A stretch of DNA of 32,374 bases from Chara braunii (Eukaryota > Streptophyta > Charophyceae > Charales > Characeae). The notes under the pieces are model-generated. The model was not told the origin of the DNA and ran no database searches. It worked only from the letters and a program-made list of their open reading frames with translations. Positions within the stretch are counted from its first letter, which is position 1, and every line of letters starts with the position of its first letter. The position numbers and the translations under genes were made by a program. Below, one piece after another: positions 9,713 to 19,606 of the stretch. Location: assembly GCA_003427395.1 (NCBI GenBank), contig BFEA01000160.1:1848670-1881043 (forward strand), in the 5' to 3' direction.

Positions 9713-10404
9713 ATGGCTGGATGGCTCAGTGGTTAGAGAACCGGTTGCAAATGCACATTCAATTTGTGGTTTGAGGTTGCGGGTTCAAAACCCCGCAGCC
9801 TCGTGCAGATGGCACCGGTGGGCGTTCCCCAACGCAAAGGCCATTTGCACACTGTGTGTGCGCTCTTCGAGAGGTACTGAATGTACCTATAATCCTGATC
9901 CCCAGAACGGTACAACGCGCCCCCCCTTGGGGTTGTTGCAGGTCATGAGAGGGGACGGCCCCGAGAGGGGGCCAGGTTAAGTCGGGATGAGTAAGGGGGT
10001 GATTGAAGGGTTCAGCCCCTTCCTAGCAGGAGTGACTCTCATCCCCAAAGCACCGGCACCAGGGTGCAGGTATGCCTCCCATTCCCGTGCCTAGGGGATG
10101 CAGGACGCTCAGTTTGAGAGGGATGCACCCTATCACAGCGTCCTGATAGCTCCGGTTCAGGGCGAGAGTCCCGGGTGTCTGTGAGGACGAGGATGTGTGA
10201 TCTGCGTTGAGTGATCCTTCTGTATGTGTGGATGGGTCTGTTGTGCCAACACGTGGGCTGAACCCAGAGTGTGGGGCCTCCTGTTGTCCCTCCTCCCTGT
10301 GTCCGATCCTCGACACCTCTGCAACCCTGGTCACACTGAGGCAGGATAGTAGAGACAGGGGGTGCGCTGGGAGTATTGACATGGGGATGGGTAGGGTAGG
10401 TGCC
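9713..10404 (+). mobile_element. tRNA-derived SINE, approximate 3' end
   Basis: The head has a tRNA D-arm/A box, TGGCTCAGTGGTTAGAG (9722-9738), and a B box GGTTCAAAACC (9782-9792), 60 nt apart. That spacing suits a tRNA with a long variable arm. The T stem carries a surplus C and no acceptor stem closes, so this is not a working tRNA. The body beyond about 9,830 is unrecognised, but 10,327-10,399 (CTGGTCACACTGAGG to GGGTAGGGTAG) recurs at 22,321-22,380 and may be the SINE tail. No TSD found. Confidence 0.6.
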
Positions 10405-11030
10405 CTATGACGAGAATGCCGCCTTCGCGCTCGCGCTACGACCGGTTCGTAGCTTTCGGTAGTGCCCAAATCGTCAAACCTCCAAGTTGACATGGGGACA
10501 ACGGGCAGGCTCGGGAGTGAAAATCACCATAACCACAAGTCCCCGAGGACGAATGATGGACTCGAGCTAGGGCGAGGTGGCCATAGCGGTGGACACGATT
10601 TCCACGAGATGCGGACGGCAGCGCCCAAACAACGACGCTGTCTCGGTACATCAATGGAGGGTTAAACCTACCTCCCACATAGACCGGGATCCTACAAGCG
10701 TCCTCCGGGAAGGCGTGGTGTTTCGAAACAAGCGACGATGGAGAAAGGCAGCACCAATAAGGACCTACAGGAAGAAAGGAGTGGTGGGGGGATATGGCAG
10801 CTTGGGAGAGCGGGGAGAAGCGGAGACAAGAAAAGTCAGGCATCGAGGGAGCAACGTGGACATAGCCAAAAAGGGGGATAAGCGGCAGCCATAGGAGGAA
10901 CAACAAGCAAAAGGGGCGAAGACCCTGGACACTCGGCAACTTCCTTTGGGGCCCTGGGCGACCTTATCCCCGGTGAAGGAAGTAGACTCTGAGATGCTCG
11001 GAGGTTTGCACCCTCGAAACATCAACACCG
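10405..11030. other. No gene recognised
   Basis: Open frames exist on both strands (for example 10,436-10,939 minus and 10,577-10,894 plus), but none has a domain or convincing coding character. Confidence 0.4.
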
Positions 11031-11519
11031 ATGCCCCCTCCTTTTTTTTTTTTTCCTAACCCTGATCCTTCCCCCCCCCCCTTTTTTTTTTCTTTTCTCC
11101 CTACCCCTAATCCTTCCCCTCCCCCTCCTTCCTTTACTACCCCTGATCCTTCCCCTCCCCCTCCTTCCTTTACTACCCCTTCTTTCTCTCACTACTCCCC
11201 TAGTGCCCGCTCACGCCTCCTTCCTTACTCTCTACTTTTCTCCCCTCCCCCTTCGAACCACTCCAATCTTGTTTCTACCAACGCCCCCCTATTCCCTGAT
11301 CCTATTACCCACTCACCGACCACGGCTCCATCACCCGCCCACGCCTCCTTCCCTACTCTCTCTCTCTCTCCCTCTCCCCTCCTCCTCCGAACCACCCCAA
11401 TCTCTATTCTATTGACGCCCTCCCATTACCCACTCGCCACCCCCCCTTGTCTTTCCTCCTCTCCCCTCCCTCCCCATCTAAACCCCTCTTCCTCGCCCCC
11501 GTCCCCCGTCCCCCCCTGA
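11031..11519 (+). repeat. C/T-rich tandem repeats, open as a Pro/Ser-rich frame
   Basis: A 36-bp unit is duplicated at 11,101-11,136 and 11,137-11,172, and a larger degenerate unit repeats with a 128-bp offset (from about 11,205 and 11,333). Because 36 is a multiple of three, a 162-residue frame stays open, reading [N/D]PSPPPPSFTTP twice. A proline-rich wall-type protein is conceivable, but base composition alone can explain the frame. Confidence 0.7.
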
Positions 11520-11736
11520 ACCAGACCTGCGAGATCAGATCGAAAGTTAGTAGAAGAAAAAAGATTAAGATGAGTGAAACACATTAGGAAATCAGAGAAG
11601 GACAGTCAGACCGTCGGCAACTACTAGGATAATACCACCTAGATTAACGACGATTTTTTACCAGTTTGAAAAATGAGGTGAGACGTAGGAGAGGAAGGGG
11701 ACAACCATCATCCTTTTTACATTACACGGCCACAGC
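11520..11736. other. A/G-rich spacer or LINE 5' region
   Basis: No frame of interest; it may be the 5' UTR of LINE copy 1. Confidence 0.35.
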
Positions 11737-12585
11737 ATGGTCCATCACTCAAGCAACAGGCAACCTCCAAGGGGAAAGGAGAGGATGGAGGATGCTGCTG
11801 AGGGACACAAGGTAAGCGGGGGGGCTTCAAGCTCCCAACCAAACCCCCCGAAGCACGCCTCCCCTCCCCTCGGAGAACTGCTAAAAGAGATGACAGATGT
11901 TCAAAAGGAAGGACTTCTGCTTCCACCTAGGCTGGAAAGCTCAAACGGATGTATAGCGGTCAAACCCTATCAGTCAAAAGAGACAAGGAAGGGGAGGGCG
12001 ACCTGGAAATCCCCCTCGATAACTTGATAATGACATCAACGTTCTTCATTTCAAAACTTATGCACCCCCCCCAAGGACAGATTAATCAACCAACGGGGCA
12101 AGAAGCATTGGGTCAAAGCCCTGTCGGAGGTCATACTAAAGGAACGGGATGCCGTGTACACACGACATGCTAGTGGCTGGGTCTTCTATGACAATGCAAC
12201 ATACAAATCAGCAAATAACAAGGTTGGATGGATCAGGAAGAGACTTGTTACCTTGAAAGGGTCGGAGGAGGGAGCACGGGATTTCGACTCACACAAGAGA
12301 ATTATGGATGCATGACGTAGCATTCCCTGCGGCCGCTCAGAGGTACGGATCTTCCCCTGGTCCCCACCCAAACAACCCAAACCGAAAGAGAAGAGAGACC
12401 AGCTAATGTCTGAGTTCTACTGGGTAGAATTTCGCCATGTACCTATTGAAATACAAGGGGCCTTCGTGCAGGAACTCGCCCAAAAGTACGAGATAGTCGA
12501 TTTGGTCGACCCTCTTCCCCCATACGTCACCTCAAGGAGGCCAACTCGCTCGATAGACAATTTGGCCTTGGATCTAGCTCAATGA
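11737..12585 (+). pseudogene. LINE copy 1, ORF1 remnant
   Basis: N-terminal (nucleic-acid-binding) part of a plant L1-type LINE ORF1 protein. The best frame runs from about 12,100 to the TGA at 12,583-12,585, with an internal TGA at 12,313. It contains HASGWVFYDNATYKS, FYWVEFRHVPIEIQ and KYEIVDLVDPLPP, an arrangement resembling the DUF4283-like region that precedes zinc knuckles in plant LINE ORF1 proteins. A frame at 11,737-12,027 upstream is in another phase. The frame continues in phase, past the stop, into ORF2 C-terminal sequence, so endonuclease and RT have been deleted. Confidence 0.6.
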
Positions 12586-13587
12586 AACAGGACTTCAAGA
12601 GGAGGAAAACGAACCTGGGCTCGCTCACTCCAGACTCTAACCGTTAAATCCACTTATAGAATGCTGAGACCATTCCTTAATATAAAAGATAAAGTGGAAG
12701 CAAGATGGATGAGACAGCTGAACATCAGCGAGGACTCTTTACGCTCTATCAAATGGTTTAAGACCATTAAAATCAAACTTGCTAAGGTAGCCTCCCTGCA
12801 ATGGCAAATAGATCATCGTTGTCTCCCCACAAACGATTGGATTATAGATAGAACCACTCTTGAACAGAGGGGTATAGCATTACCCTGGTGCAAGTTTTGC
12901 ACATCAACTTTCCCATCAAGAGCAATTCCATAAACCATAGAACATATTTTCCTTCAATGTCCAAGTGCGGTATGGTTATGGAGGTGGTGGGACATAATCT
13001 GGAGTCAACTCACATCCTCATATCCATGGTCATGGGATTGGAAAACCCTCCTATGTGAAGCATGGGATCCACCTCTTCAGGATGAGTTCTCCCAAAATCT
13101 ATATAAGGTTGGAAGGAGAACCATTATGTGGGCTCTATGGCACAGACGTTGCACCAATGAAATGGAAAGGGTGAGGCTTGAGGGCCCTGAATTCACTAAT
13201 TCAATAAAACAACAAATCCAAACCGAGATTTCGGCTCAATGGGATAATCTAAAAGTTAAAGAGAAGATTCAACATCTATCGATCCAATCAGAAATTGACA
13301 GTCACATTCAAAAATTCAGCAGAGACTGGCTGGGGGACACCGAGGAAGGGAAGGTGGGAGTGATCAAGTGGAAGGGAGAGAGAAGAGTGAACAAGAAAGG
13401 AGGGCAGCTAGAATCCAGAAGGAACTATCAACTATCCTTTCATGATTGGACCACTGCGGATCCTTCTATCCCTCTGCGTCCATTTTCTGACTTCTCTGAC
13501 CCTTTCCCATTATCATCCTTGTGCTTGGTTCCTTTGAGTTGGTATGGTTTAGAGCACGCAAGTGATCGTGATCTTAGGAATAGTTAA
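12586..13587 (+). pseudogene. LINE copy 1, ORF2 C-terminus with zf-RVT
   Basis: C-terminal part of a plant L1-type LINE RT protein. From about 12,610 one frame runs to the stop at 13,585, broken only by a TAA at 12,931. It reads LTVKSTYRM, then the zf-RVT zinc-binding module: PWCKFC, then EHIFLQCP (C-x2-C...H-x4-C), then WRWWDIIW. It ends in PLRPFSDFSDPFP. The equivalent region of LINE copy 2 (about 19,740-20,620) matches throughout, including LSVKSTCKM and PLRPSTGFPDPFP. No RT motifs precede it. Its reading frame is much better preserved than that of copy 2. Confidence 0.8.
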
Positions 13588-13674
13588 AGGTTCTAGTCCA
13601 GAAGGATAATATATGGCGCCCTCCGGAAGGAGGTTGAAGAGGTACCAACTAGTATTGCCTAGGATCTTGTAAAT

Positions 13675-13710
13675 GGGACGTTGGACCCGGTTTTCCAGCA
13701 GATGCAGCTC
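13675..13710 (+). repeat. SINE-H first hairpin in LINE copy 1 3' UTR
   Basis: GGGACGTTGGACCC...TTTTCCAGCAG, about 90 nt after the ORF2 stop. It is the same hairpin as in SINE-H and at the 3' side of LINE copy 2 (20,850-20,873). Confidence 0.7.
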
Positions 13711-13852
13711 TAACGAAAAGCTCGCTGAAGAGGCAGGTATATAGAATCAAGGATCTCTTAATTACTGTAGGTTGACACTTAATCAGCCTGGTGCTGAGCA
13801 GTCATATATGTCAGCACAGCCGAATGTATTTTTATCCAACAGTTCCAATGTT

Positions 13853-13974
13853 AAGGGATGCTGGACCCGCTTTCCAGCAGGTGCTGCTCCCCACCAATAG
13901 ATGGAGCCTCCCCGAGCATGCTAATAGTGTCTGCTCCTACCAACACCCCTAGCATTAACTTGGGCTGTCTTCTC

Positions 13975-14003
<29 letters not shown>
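13853..14003 (+). mobile_element. SINE-H copy B with 29-A tail
   Basis: Core: GGATGCTGGACCCGCTTTCC, AGCAGGTGCTGCTCC and GATGGAGCC, forming GCTGGA/TCCAGC and GCTCC/GGAGC hairpins. A third stem pairs CCCGAG with CTTGGG, ATGCTA with TAGCAT and GTGT with ACAC. The A29 tail is at 13,975-14,003. No TSD is obvious, so it may be the tail of LINE copy 1 itself rather than a separate insertion. Confidence 0.75.
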
Positions 14004-14005
<2 letters not shown>

Positions 14006-14015
14006 TATGATTACC

Positions 14016-14288
14016 TTATGATAGCGTTGGACCTGCCAAAAAATCACATTTTTGCAATAGACGACGTGGTCGTCTTCCGGGTGGGGGGGGGAGACTATCG
14101 AATCCACACTGCTCACAAAACCAGGCCCTAGTGTTTCAAGTGCCAGACTTATGGTCATCTCCCGTCTGAGCCCGAGTGCCCACACCACCCGGCCAAACGG
14201 ATCAGGATCACGGGATGACTGCTGAGAGACCCGTTCCAGGCCACACGGTGGAGAACTGTTAACCCAGGGCACGAAGGCTGGGTCTATG
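14016..14288 (+). pseudogene. LINE copy 2, ORF1 part with CCHC zinc knuckle
   Basis: Gag-like nucleic-acid-binding region of a plant L1-type LINE. A frame reads IALDLPKNHIFAIDDVVVF, then after a one-base shift near the G run at 14,083 continues GDYRIHTAHKTRP, a TAG stop (14,129), and a zinc knuckle whose Cys, Cys, His and Cys codons are at 14,132, 14,141, 14,156 and 14,177. Spacing is C-x2-C-x4-H-x6-C, two residues longer than the usual CCHC, probably a small insertion. A further TGA follows. This segment would lie just downstream of the ORF1 piece kept in copy 1, so copy 2 is truncated at its 5' end. Confidence 0.65.
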
Positions 14289-14932
14289 TGGAGTGGACGA
14301 ACCCTGGGAGGGCGGAGGGGTTAAGGGTTGGGAGTGGGCAAAGAAAGAGGCGGTGAACTGGGGCACTAAACCGCCGGAGCAATGGACCCCCCCCCAGCCT
14401 GCAGAGGACCAGAGGTGTCCGCATGGAAGGGAGAGTCATCCCGCCCTTACCGCCCCCACCCCTCCTCCCCCCTTCAAGGATCCAGGGGGGGAGCGGGGGG
14501 GACGATAGAGCCTCGGCCTCAAGATTTCATCACCTCACCGGACTCAGAGGAAGTCTGACACTCCACCCCTCTAAAAAAGACAGCATGCCTCAAGAAAGCA
14601 ACGAAAACGAAAAACACTCAGAAAAAACAAAATACTACCCGTGAGAGATTGACCAACCACTTTACAGCCTTAATGAACGGGGGGGGAACGGAGGCCGACT
14701 TGCAACATAACGATCCAAGTCAAGAGAAGGACGCCCAGTAGGAGAAAGGAAAAAACGGGAGTACAAGACGGGCAGAGAGGGCGACAATGGCCTATCAGAG
14801 GAGGGAGGGAGGGACAGAGGGGAAACACAACCTCAGAATGCAGAACATCATCATCAAACACGGGAGGAGAAAACTCCCTCAGAAGGGTTAATCAAGACAG
14901 ATCCCTTCTCTCGGGTTTTCGACCCCCAACCC
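14289..14932 (+). other. LINE copy 2 ORF1 tail, decayed and G/C-rich
   Basis: No intact frame. Pro- and Arg-rich stretches (14,440-14,520) are compatible with a degraded low-complexity ORF1 C-terminus. Confidence 0.4.
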
Positions 14933-15229
14933 ATGGACTGGGACCCACCAATAGTCCCTCCTGAGGTGGAGATGACAGACAGTGCCCCGGAGGCATGGGG
15001 TCGACAATGCGAACAGGATACGGAAACCAAATTAACAAGCCTGGCGGACTGGCTGATCAACCGCCTCAAAATGTTGCACCCTTGCCAAACAGACATGTTT
15101 TGGGACGAGGCCTACGTCCACCTCTTCCCATTATTGGACGCAATGGACGGGAGCCCGACCTTGAAGCAGGCACTGGAACAGGGCTTACCCTCAGAGATCA
15201 GCTGGCAGCAGGCTTTGGCTAAGATCTAG
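14933..15229 (+). pseudogene. LINE copy 2, unrecognised ORF1-end segment
   Basis: A 98-residue open frame of natural composition (DWDPPIVPPEVEMTDSAPEA near the start, LADWLINRLKMLHPCQTDMF inside) without a domain I recognise. Its position between the CCHC knuckle and the endonuclease suggests the C-terminal end of ORF1. The assembly gap begins 66 bp downstream. Confidence 0.4.
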
Positions 15230-15294
15230 AGCATTGTACAAGAAAAGTTCCTCCCCCCGGGCACGAGTAGTAGTGCAGAACACTCGCAGGCCCC

Positions 15295-15475
15295 NNNNNN
15301 NNNNNNNNNNNNNNNNNNNNNNNNNNNNNNNNNNNNNNNNNNNNNNNNNNNNNNNNNNNNNNNNNNNNNNNNNNNNNNNNNNNNNNNNNNNNNNNNNNNN
15401 NNNNNNNNNNNNNNNNNNNNNNNNNNNNNNNNNNNNNNNNNNNNNNNNNNNNNNNNNNNNNNNNNNNNNNNNNNN
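15295..15475. other. Assembly gap (181 N)
   Basis: A run of N. Its length is an estimate by the assembler and it interrupts LINE copy 2. Confidence 0.99.
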
Positions 15476-15508
15476 TCTTATACACATCTAGATGTGTATA
15501 AGAGACAG
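15476..15508. other. Nextera mate-pair junction adapter (artefact)
   Basis: The two Tn5 mosaic-end halves lie back to back: TCTTATACACATCT followed by AGATGTGTATAAGAGACAG. Only the first five bases of the 38-nt junction adapter are missing, replaced by N. This is library-derived DNA left at a contig edge, not biology. Confidence 0.97.
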
Positions 15509-16127
15509 AAACTGCGTCATCTGATAGAGAAAGGATTGTACAGCGAGAGCCTTCCCAGGGGTGACAAGGTGTTAGAACTTCCGTTCAGAAGGAGGGGGGG
15601 GGAAGTGGGAACTTGACCTTTCGCCGGCCGAATCTGACGACCCACACACCCCTTCATATTGAGGGGGTTCACTGCACGGGTGGCACTTACAAAGAGAAGG
15701 GGCATTAAAATTCCACGAGGTAAAGGAGTTTATTGCAGAACACTACGAGCCCGGGGCCACGACTACCATCAGCGTGTCCTCAGAAAACCTTAAGAGGACT
15801 TACAAGAACCTGTATGTGAGGTTCGAAGGCAACAAGGATTTAGGTTTACAATGGTGTTCATATACTGCCCTCTTGGATACTCAAAAGCTAAAGGTGAATC
15901 TCAACCACATTTGGTTGACCGACGATCTTCTTACATGTATGTGCACAGTCCTACGGAAGAACATACTTGGAGGAGGGGTGGATTGGGACGCCCAGGAATG
16001 GCAAAGGTTAGGATAGCCCCGGGGGGAGGGGTGGCGGTAGGGGCTTTCTGAGACTAATATGGATTCGATCGAGGCCTTATACCGGAAAAACAAAACATGG
16101 AGGAGAACGCTCCAACAAGCGGACCTG
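15509..16127 (+). other. LINE copy 2 inter-ORF segment, decayed
   Basis: Short overlapping frames (for example 15,774-16,016, containing ENLKRTYKNLYVRFEGNKDL) without a recognised domain. It lies between the ORF1 part and the endonuclease. Continuity with the sequence left of the gap is not assured. Confidence 0.4.
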
Positions 16128-17455
16128 GATGTTAGGTCTATTAACGTAAATGGCCTAGCACCCCGTTGCCCGGAAAAGACCGAGACGCTTTAAGACCTCA
16201 TGTGGGGAGTGGGGGGGAAAACGTGGGCAGGCATAATGTGCATACAAGAGACCACTTGATGGAGCAGTTGAAACATCATAGGGCACAAAAACAAGTTCGG
16301 TCTTTTTAGAGCTACCAGGCATTTTCCCCCAGTCCGCGACAGGCCGGGGTGGCAATTTGGGTCCCCCCAGAGTCGCGGTTCGAAGTCCTCCACTGGGAAA
16401 AGGATGAGGAGGACGGTCGTTGGGTGTTAGTACTAGGCATGCTGGAGCTGGAGGTGATCTGTATAGTCTCCCTCTATGCCCCTAACACCTCCCGGAAAAG
16501 AAGAGAGTTCTTAGAAAAAATCAAAAATATCCCCACCCTTGGCGTCCCGATAGTGCTAGCAGGAGATTACAACGCGGCGCCCGATCGAGGGTTAGAAAGA
16601 TGGAGAGTTCACCCCTCTACGGCTCATAATGCAGAAGAGGATGAAAGTATGTTGGGGGAATTATGCTCTTCCCTTCAGCTATTCGATACGTACAGGCATA
16701 GTTATCCCACAAAGAAAACTTTCACCTGCATTAAGCACAATGATCCGAATAGGCTCTCCAAATCCTAAATTGATTTGATCTTGGCTTTGGAGGACCTGGT
16801 GGGAGGGTTAACAACAACTGCTATACTACCAACGAGCCCATACTCGGGCCTGGATCATAGGATGTGCATGGCTGTTTGGACCTTCCACAAACGACCAAAC
16901 CAAGGGACTAGTTATTATCAGATCAACGCTTCTCTGCTTAAAATGAAGTCTTTTCAAGAATACCTAAGGGAGGCTTTGGAATATTGGAAAGAAAATCGTC
17001 AATTACATGACTCCCCGACTGCATGGTTCAACAACGAGTTATTCTTTTTAGCCAGGAAAAATAATGAATTTTCTAAATACCTAGGCGCTCACCGGCATCG
17101 GCAGGAAATTCTGATAATGCGAGACCCATTGGAACGAGAACAACAAGAAAATTTGCACGAGCAGGAACAACGAATTTTATAGGCACACACCCAAGTACAA
17201 GAGCTAAAAGCAAAACTGTTGGATCTTGCAAGATATCGTTGGCAAAGAGCTAAATTAAGGGCGAGACTAATAAATTTATCAACGGAAGGCACCATGGACA
17301 TGCATTTTTTCGGTTTGACCCGAGTGAGGGCGAAACGAACCACGATTGAGACCCTCTATGATCCAGCTGCAAGAGAGTCAGACCCGGTCATAACCACGGC
17401 CAGATGCACTAAAATCGCTCGTTACTTTTACAAAAACCTCTTCTCCTCACACTGA
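16128..17455 (+). pseudogene. LINE copy 2, ORF2 AP-like endonuclease and linker
   Basis: N-terminal endonuclease of an L1-type ORF2 (exonuclease-endonuclease-phosphatase fold), which nicks target DNA to prime reverse transcription. It begins DVRSINVNGLAP, then has IMCIQETT (metal-binding Glu) in one frame with stops. It continues in another frame from about 16,349 with VSLYAPN, GDYNAAPD (about 16,564-16,587) and SGLDHR, the position of the usual SDH motif, here LDH. In-frame stops lie at 16,766 and 17,180. The linker up to 17,455 (EEGTMDMHFF-like region, then TARCTKIARYFYKNLF) is the usual stretch preceding the RT. At least one frameshift and several stops make it inactive. Confidence 0.8.
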
Positions 17456-17486
17456 GTCACACATACACAATTCTGATGAAACAACC

Positions 17487-18501
17487 CATAATAGACAAAT
17501 TGAGGAGTTTCAAAACTCTATAGAAAATGTGTTGTCGCCAGAGCAGCAAGAATCCCTTGAAGATCCGCTCTCTAAACAGAAGATATGGGCGACCCTCATA
17601 CAAATGCAGAAGGACAAAGCACCAGGAATAGATGGTTTCCCCAAAGAATTTTGGGAGACCACCTGGATTATCTAAGTCGGACATTATGGAATTCTATGGG
17701 GAAGTATGGCGGTCGGGAAAAATGGGCGAGAGGGTGGGGCAAGGGGTGCTGACGCTCCTCTATAAGAAAGGGGATAAGATGAACATCCGCAACTACCGGC
17801 CCATTACACTCCTCACAATCGTCTACAAAATGTTGTTTAAAACCTTAGCCAATCGAATGATCCCAGTAATGGAGGACATTATCCACGCATCTTAAACTGG
17901 GTTCATGCAAAACAGAAATATACAAGAGAACATCCTCCTAGTGCATGAGGTCCTACAGCTAGCCCGACACACTCGCCAAAATGCAGCCTTGGTCTTTATG
18001 GATTTTGAAAAAGCCTATGATCACGACGACTGACTTTTTTTGGATAAAAGTTTGGAAAAAATGAACTTTGGGCTGATATTCAGGCGGTGGGTTCGAATCC
18101 TTCATCAGAATGCAACCACTTACATCCAAGTCAATAGGAGTCTGACACCGCCTCTAAGGCTGGAACGATCGGTTTGCCAGGGTGACCCGATTGCCCCGTT
18201 TTTATTTTTTAGTATTATGGAGACACTGATTGTCAACCTTTGGGCCCATAAGAGCATTACTAGGATCCGAATCTCACAAATACCAGAGGAGGCCATTCCC
18301 GTCTGCTTCCTTTTCGTAGACGATATCACAATCATGGTAGAGACCACACACAACAACTTGGACGAAATTCAGAAAATGATGGAAATGTTCACAAAGGTCT
18401 CTGACATGAAAGTGAATTGGGGGAGTAAGACACAAGGGTGGTGGATCCACTATCAGGGGGGGCGCCCCCAGACTCGCCGTAGATTGTGTGGATGTCATTA
18501 A
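17487..18501 (+). pseudogene. LINE copy 2, ORF2 reverse transcriptase
   Basis: L1-type RT. The first segment reads KDKAPGIDGFPKEFWETTW, then a frameshift near 17,650. The next frame holds NYRPITLLTIVYKM, LANRM, IIHAS-stop-TGFM, motif A LVFMDFEKAYD (about 17,990-18,020), motif B SVCQGDPIAPFLFF (about 18,172-18,213) and motif C FLFVDDITIM (about 18,307-18,336). In-frame TAA at 17,893 stands where plant LINEs usually have Gln (QTGF). TGA at 18,031 stands where DW is usual. The catalytic aspartates are retained. Confidence 0.88.
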
Positions 18502-19606
18502 AACCCCCACCGAGGATTCTAGGAGTGTCCATGACGGCAACTGGATGCCCACCAACTAATGACGAATGGGTAAGTACCCCCGCCCTGCAAAAACTCCTTA
18601 ACTGAACAACAAGCACACCTCCCTTTATGGTCGAGCGTTGGTCATCAATAACGTCGCTTTTGCAGCCCTGTGGTACAAGTCGGTGCTCTGGCCACTGAGT
18701 AAGGGAGCATTGACGAAGCTTAAAAGAAAGGCAACGACCTTCCTTTGGAGGGGGGATAGTGAAAATGGCAAGGCTATCAGCAAGGTAGCGTGGGATTCAG
18801 TTATTCAGCCTAAAGCCCGTTGGGGCTTAGGGATCATAGACCCTGGTACACAAATTCAGGCATTGCGAATACAATGGGTGAAAAAACTGATTTTCTCACC
18901 CCACAGCCCATGGTGCGTAGTGGCTTTAGAGCATCTGGCCCACATGGCCCCAGCCGCCCCTCGAGGGGTGCATCCTTTGATGTGCCTGGAGGATCGTTCT
19001 TGAACAATCCCGCGCAAAATTCCACGAAGGGGGGTTGAGCAGAATGAACAGGTTGAACAGGAAAGAGGAGACCAGCCAAGGGACAATTTTTTGACATCTC
19101 TGCTGGCCGTGTAGCGGCGGCTTCCGCTCCCCGATAGACCCCCACTGGACCGCAGGGAAGAAATTTATCGTCAACCCTTGTTTAGAAACCATTGGCTGAT
19201 GGACCGGAGGGGCTGCACCAGATCAAGCTCTGCCCTGCCATGGAAGAGTTGGGTTAAGCGGGGAGTGCTCAGAGTAGGGAACCTTTGGGACCAGGAGAGA
19301 CGAAACTGGAAAACATCGGACCAATTGCAAGATACCCTGCACCATTGTCATCATATAGAGAAACACCTAGAAAACCTCATTGAGACCGTCCCGCTAGCAT
19401 GGTATCGAATCCTCAAACAAGGGTCCTCCCGTAAGGAGGGAGATTGGGTGGCGATCAAGGGGGTACCGCCAGGAATCGGTCAGATCCATATTGTAGACCC
19501 ACACATGGTCCTGGTGGAGCTCTATGCTATCACACGAAGGGGAACCCTCAACGGAAGTAGAGTCCCCTTTGAATGGGTAGAGAACACATTGGTATATTGG
19601 ATCTGA
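18502..19606 (+). pseudogene. LINE copy 2, ORF2 region between RT and zf-RVT
   Basis: Connection region, mostly in one frame from 18,638: KATTFLWRGDSENGKAISKV and WGLGIIDPGTQIQALRIQWV are characteristic of the stretch after the RT palm in plant LINEs. Stops occur at 19,001, around 19,110 and at 19,604. The segment before 18,638 is out of frame. Confidence 0.75.

Noticed and set aside
9713-9802. Functional tRNA gene
   Set aside because: No acceptor stem closes and the T stem has an extra base; better explained as a SINE head.
15191-15491. Frames running across the N gap
   Set aside because: They consist mostly of unknown bases and run into adapter sequence.
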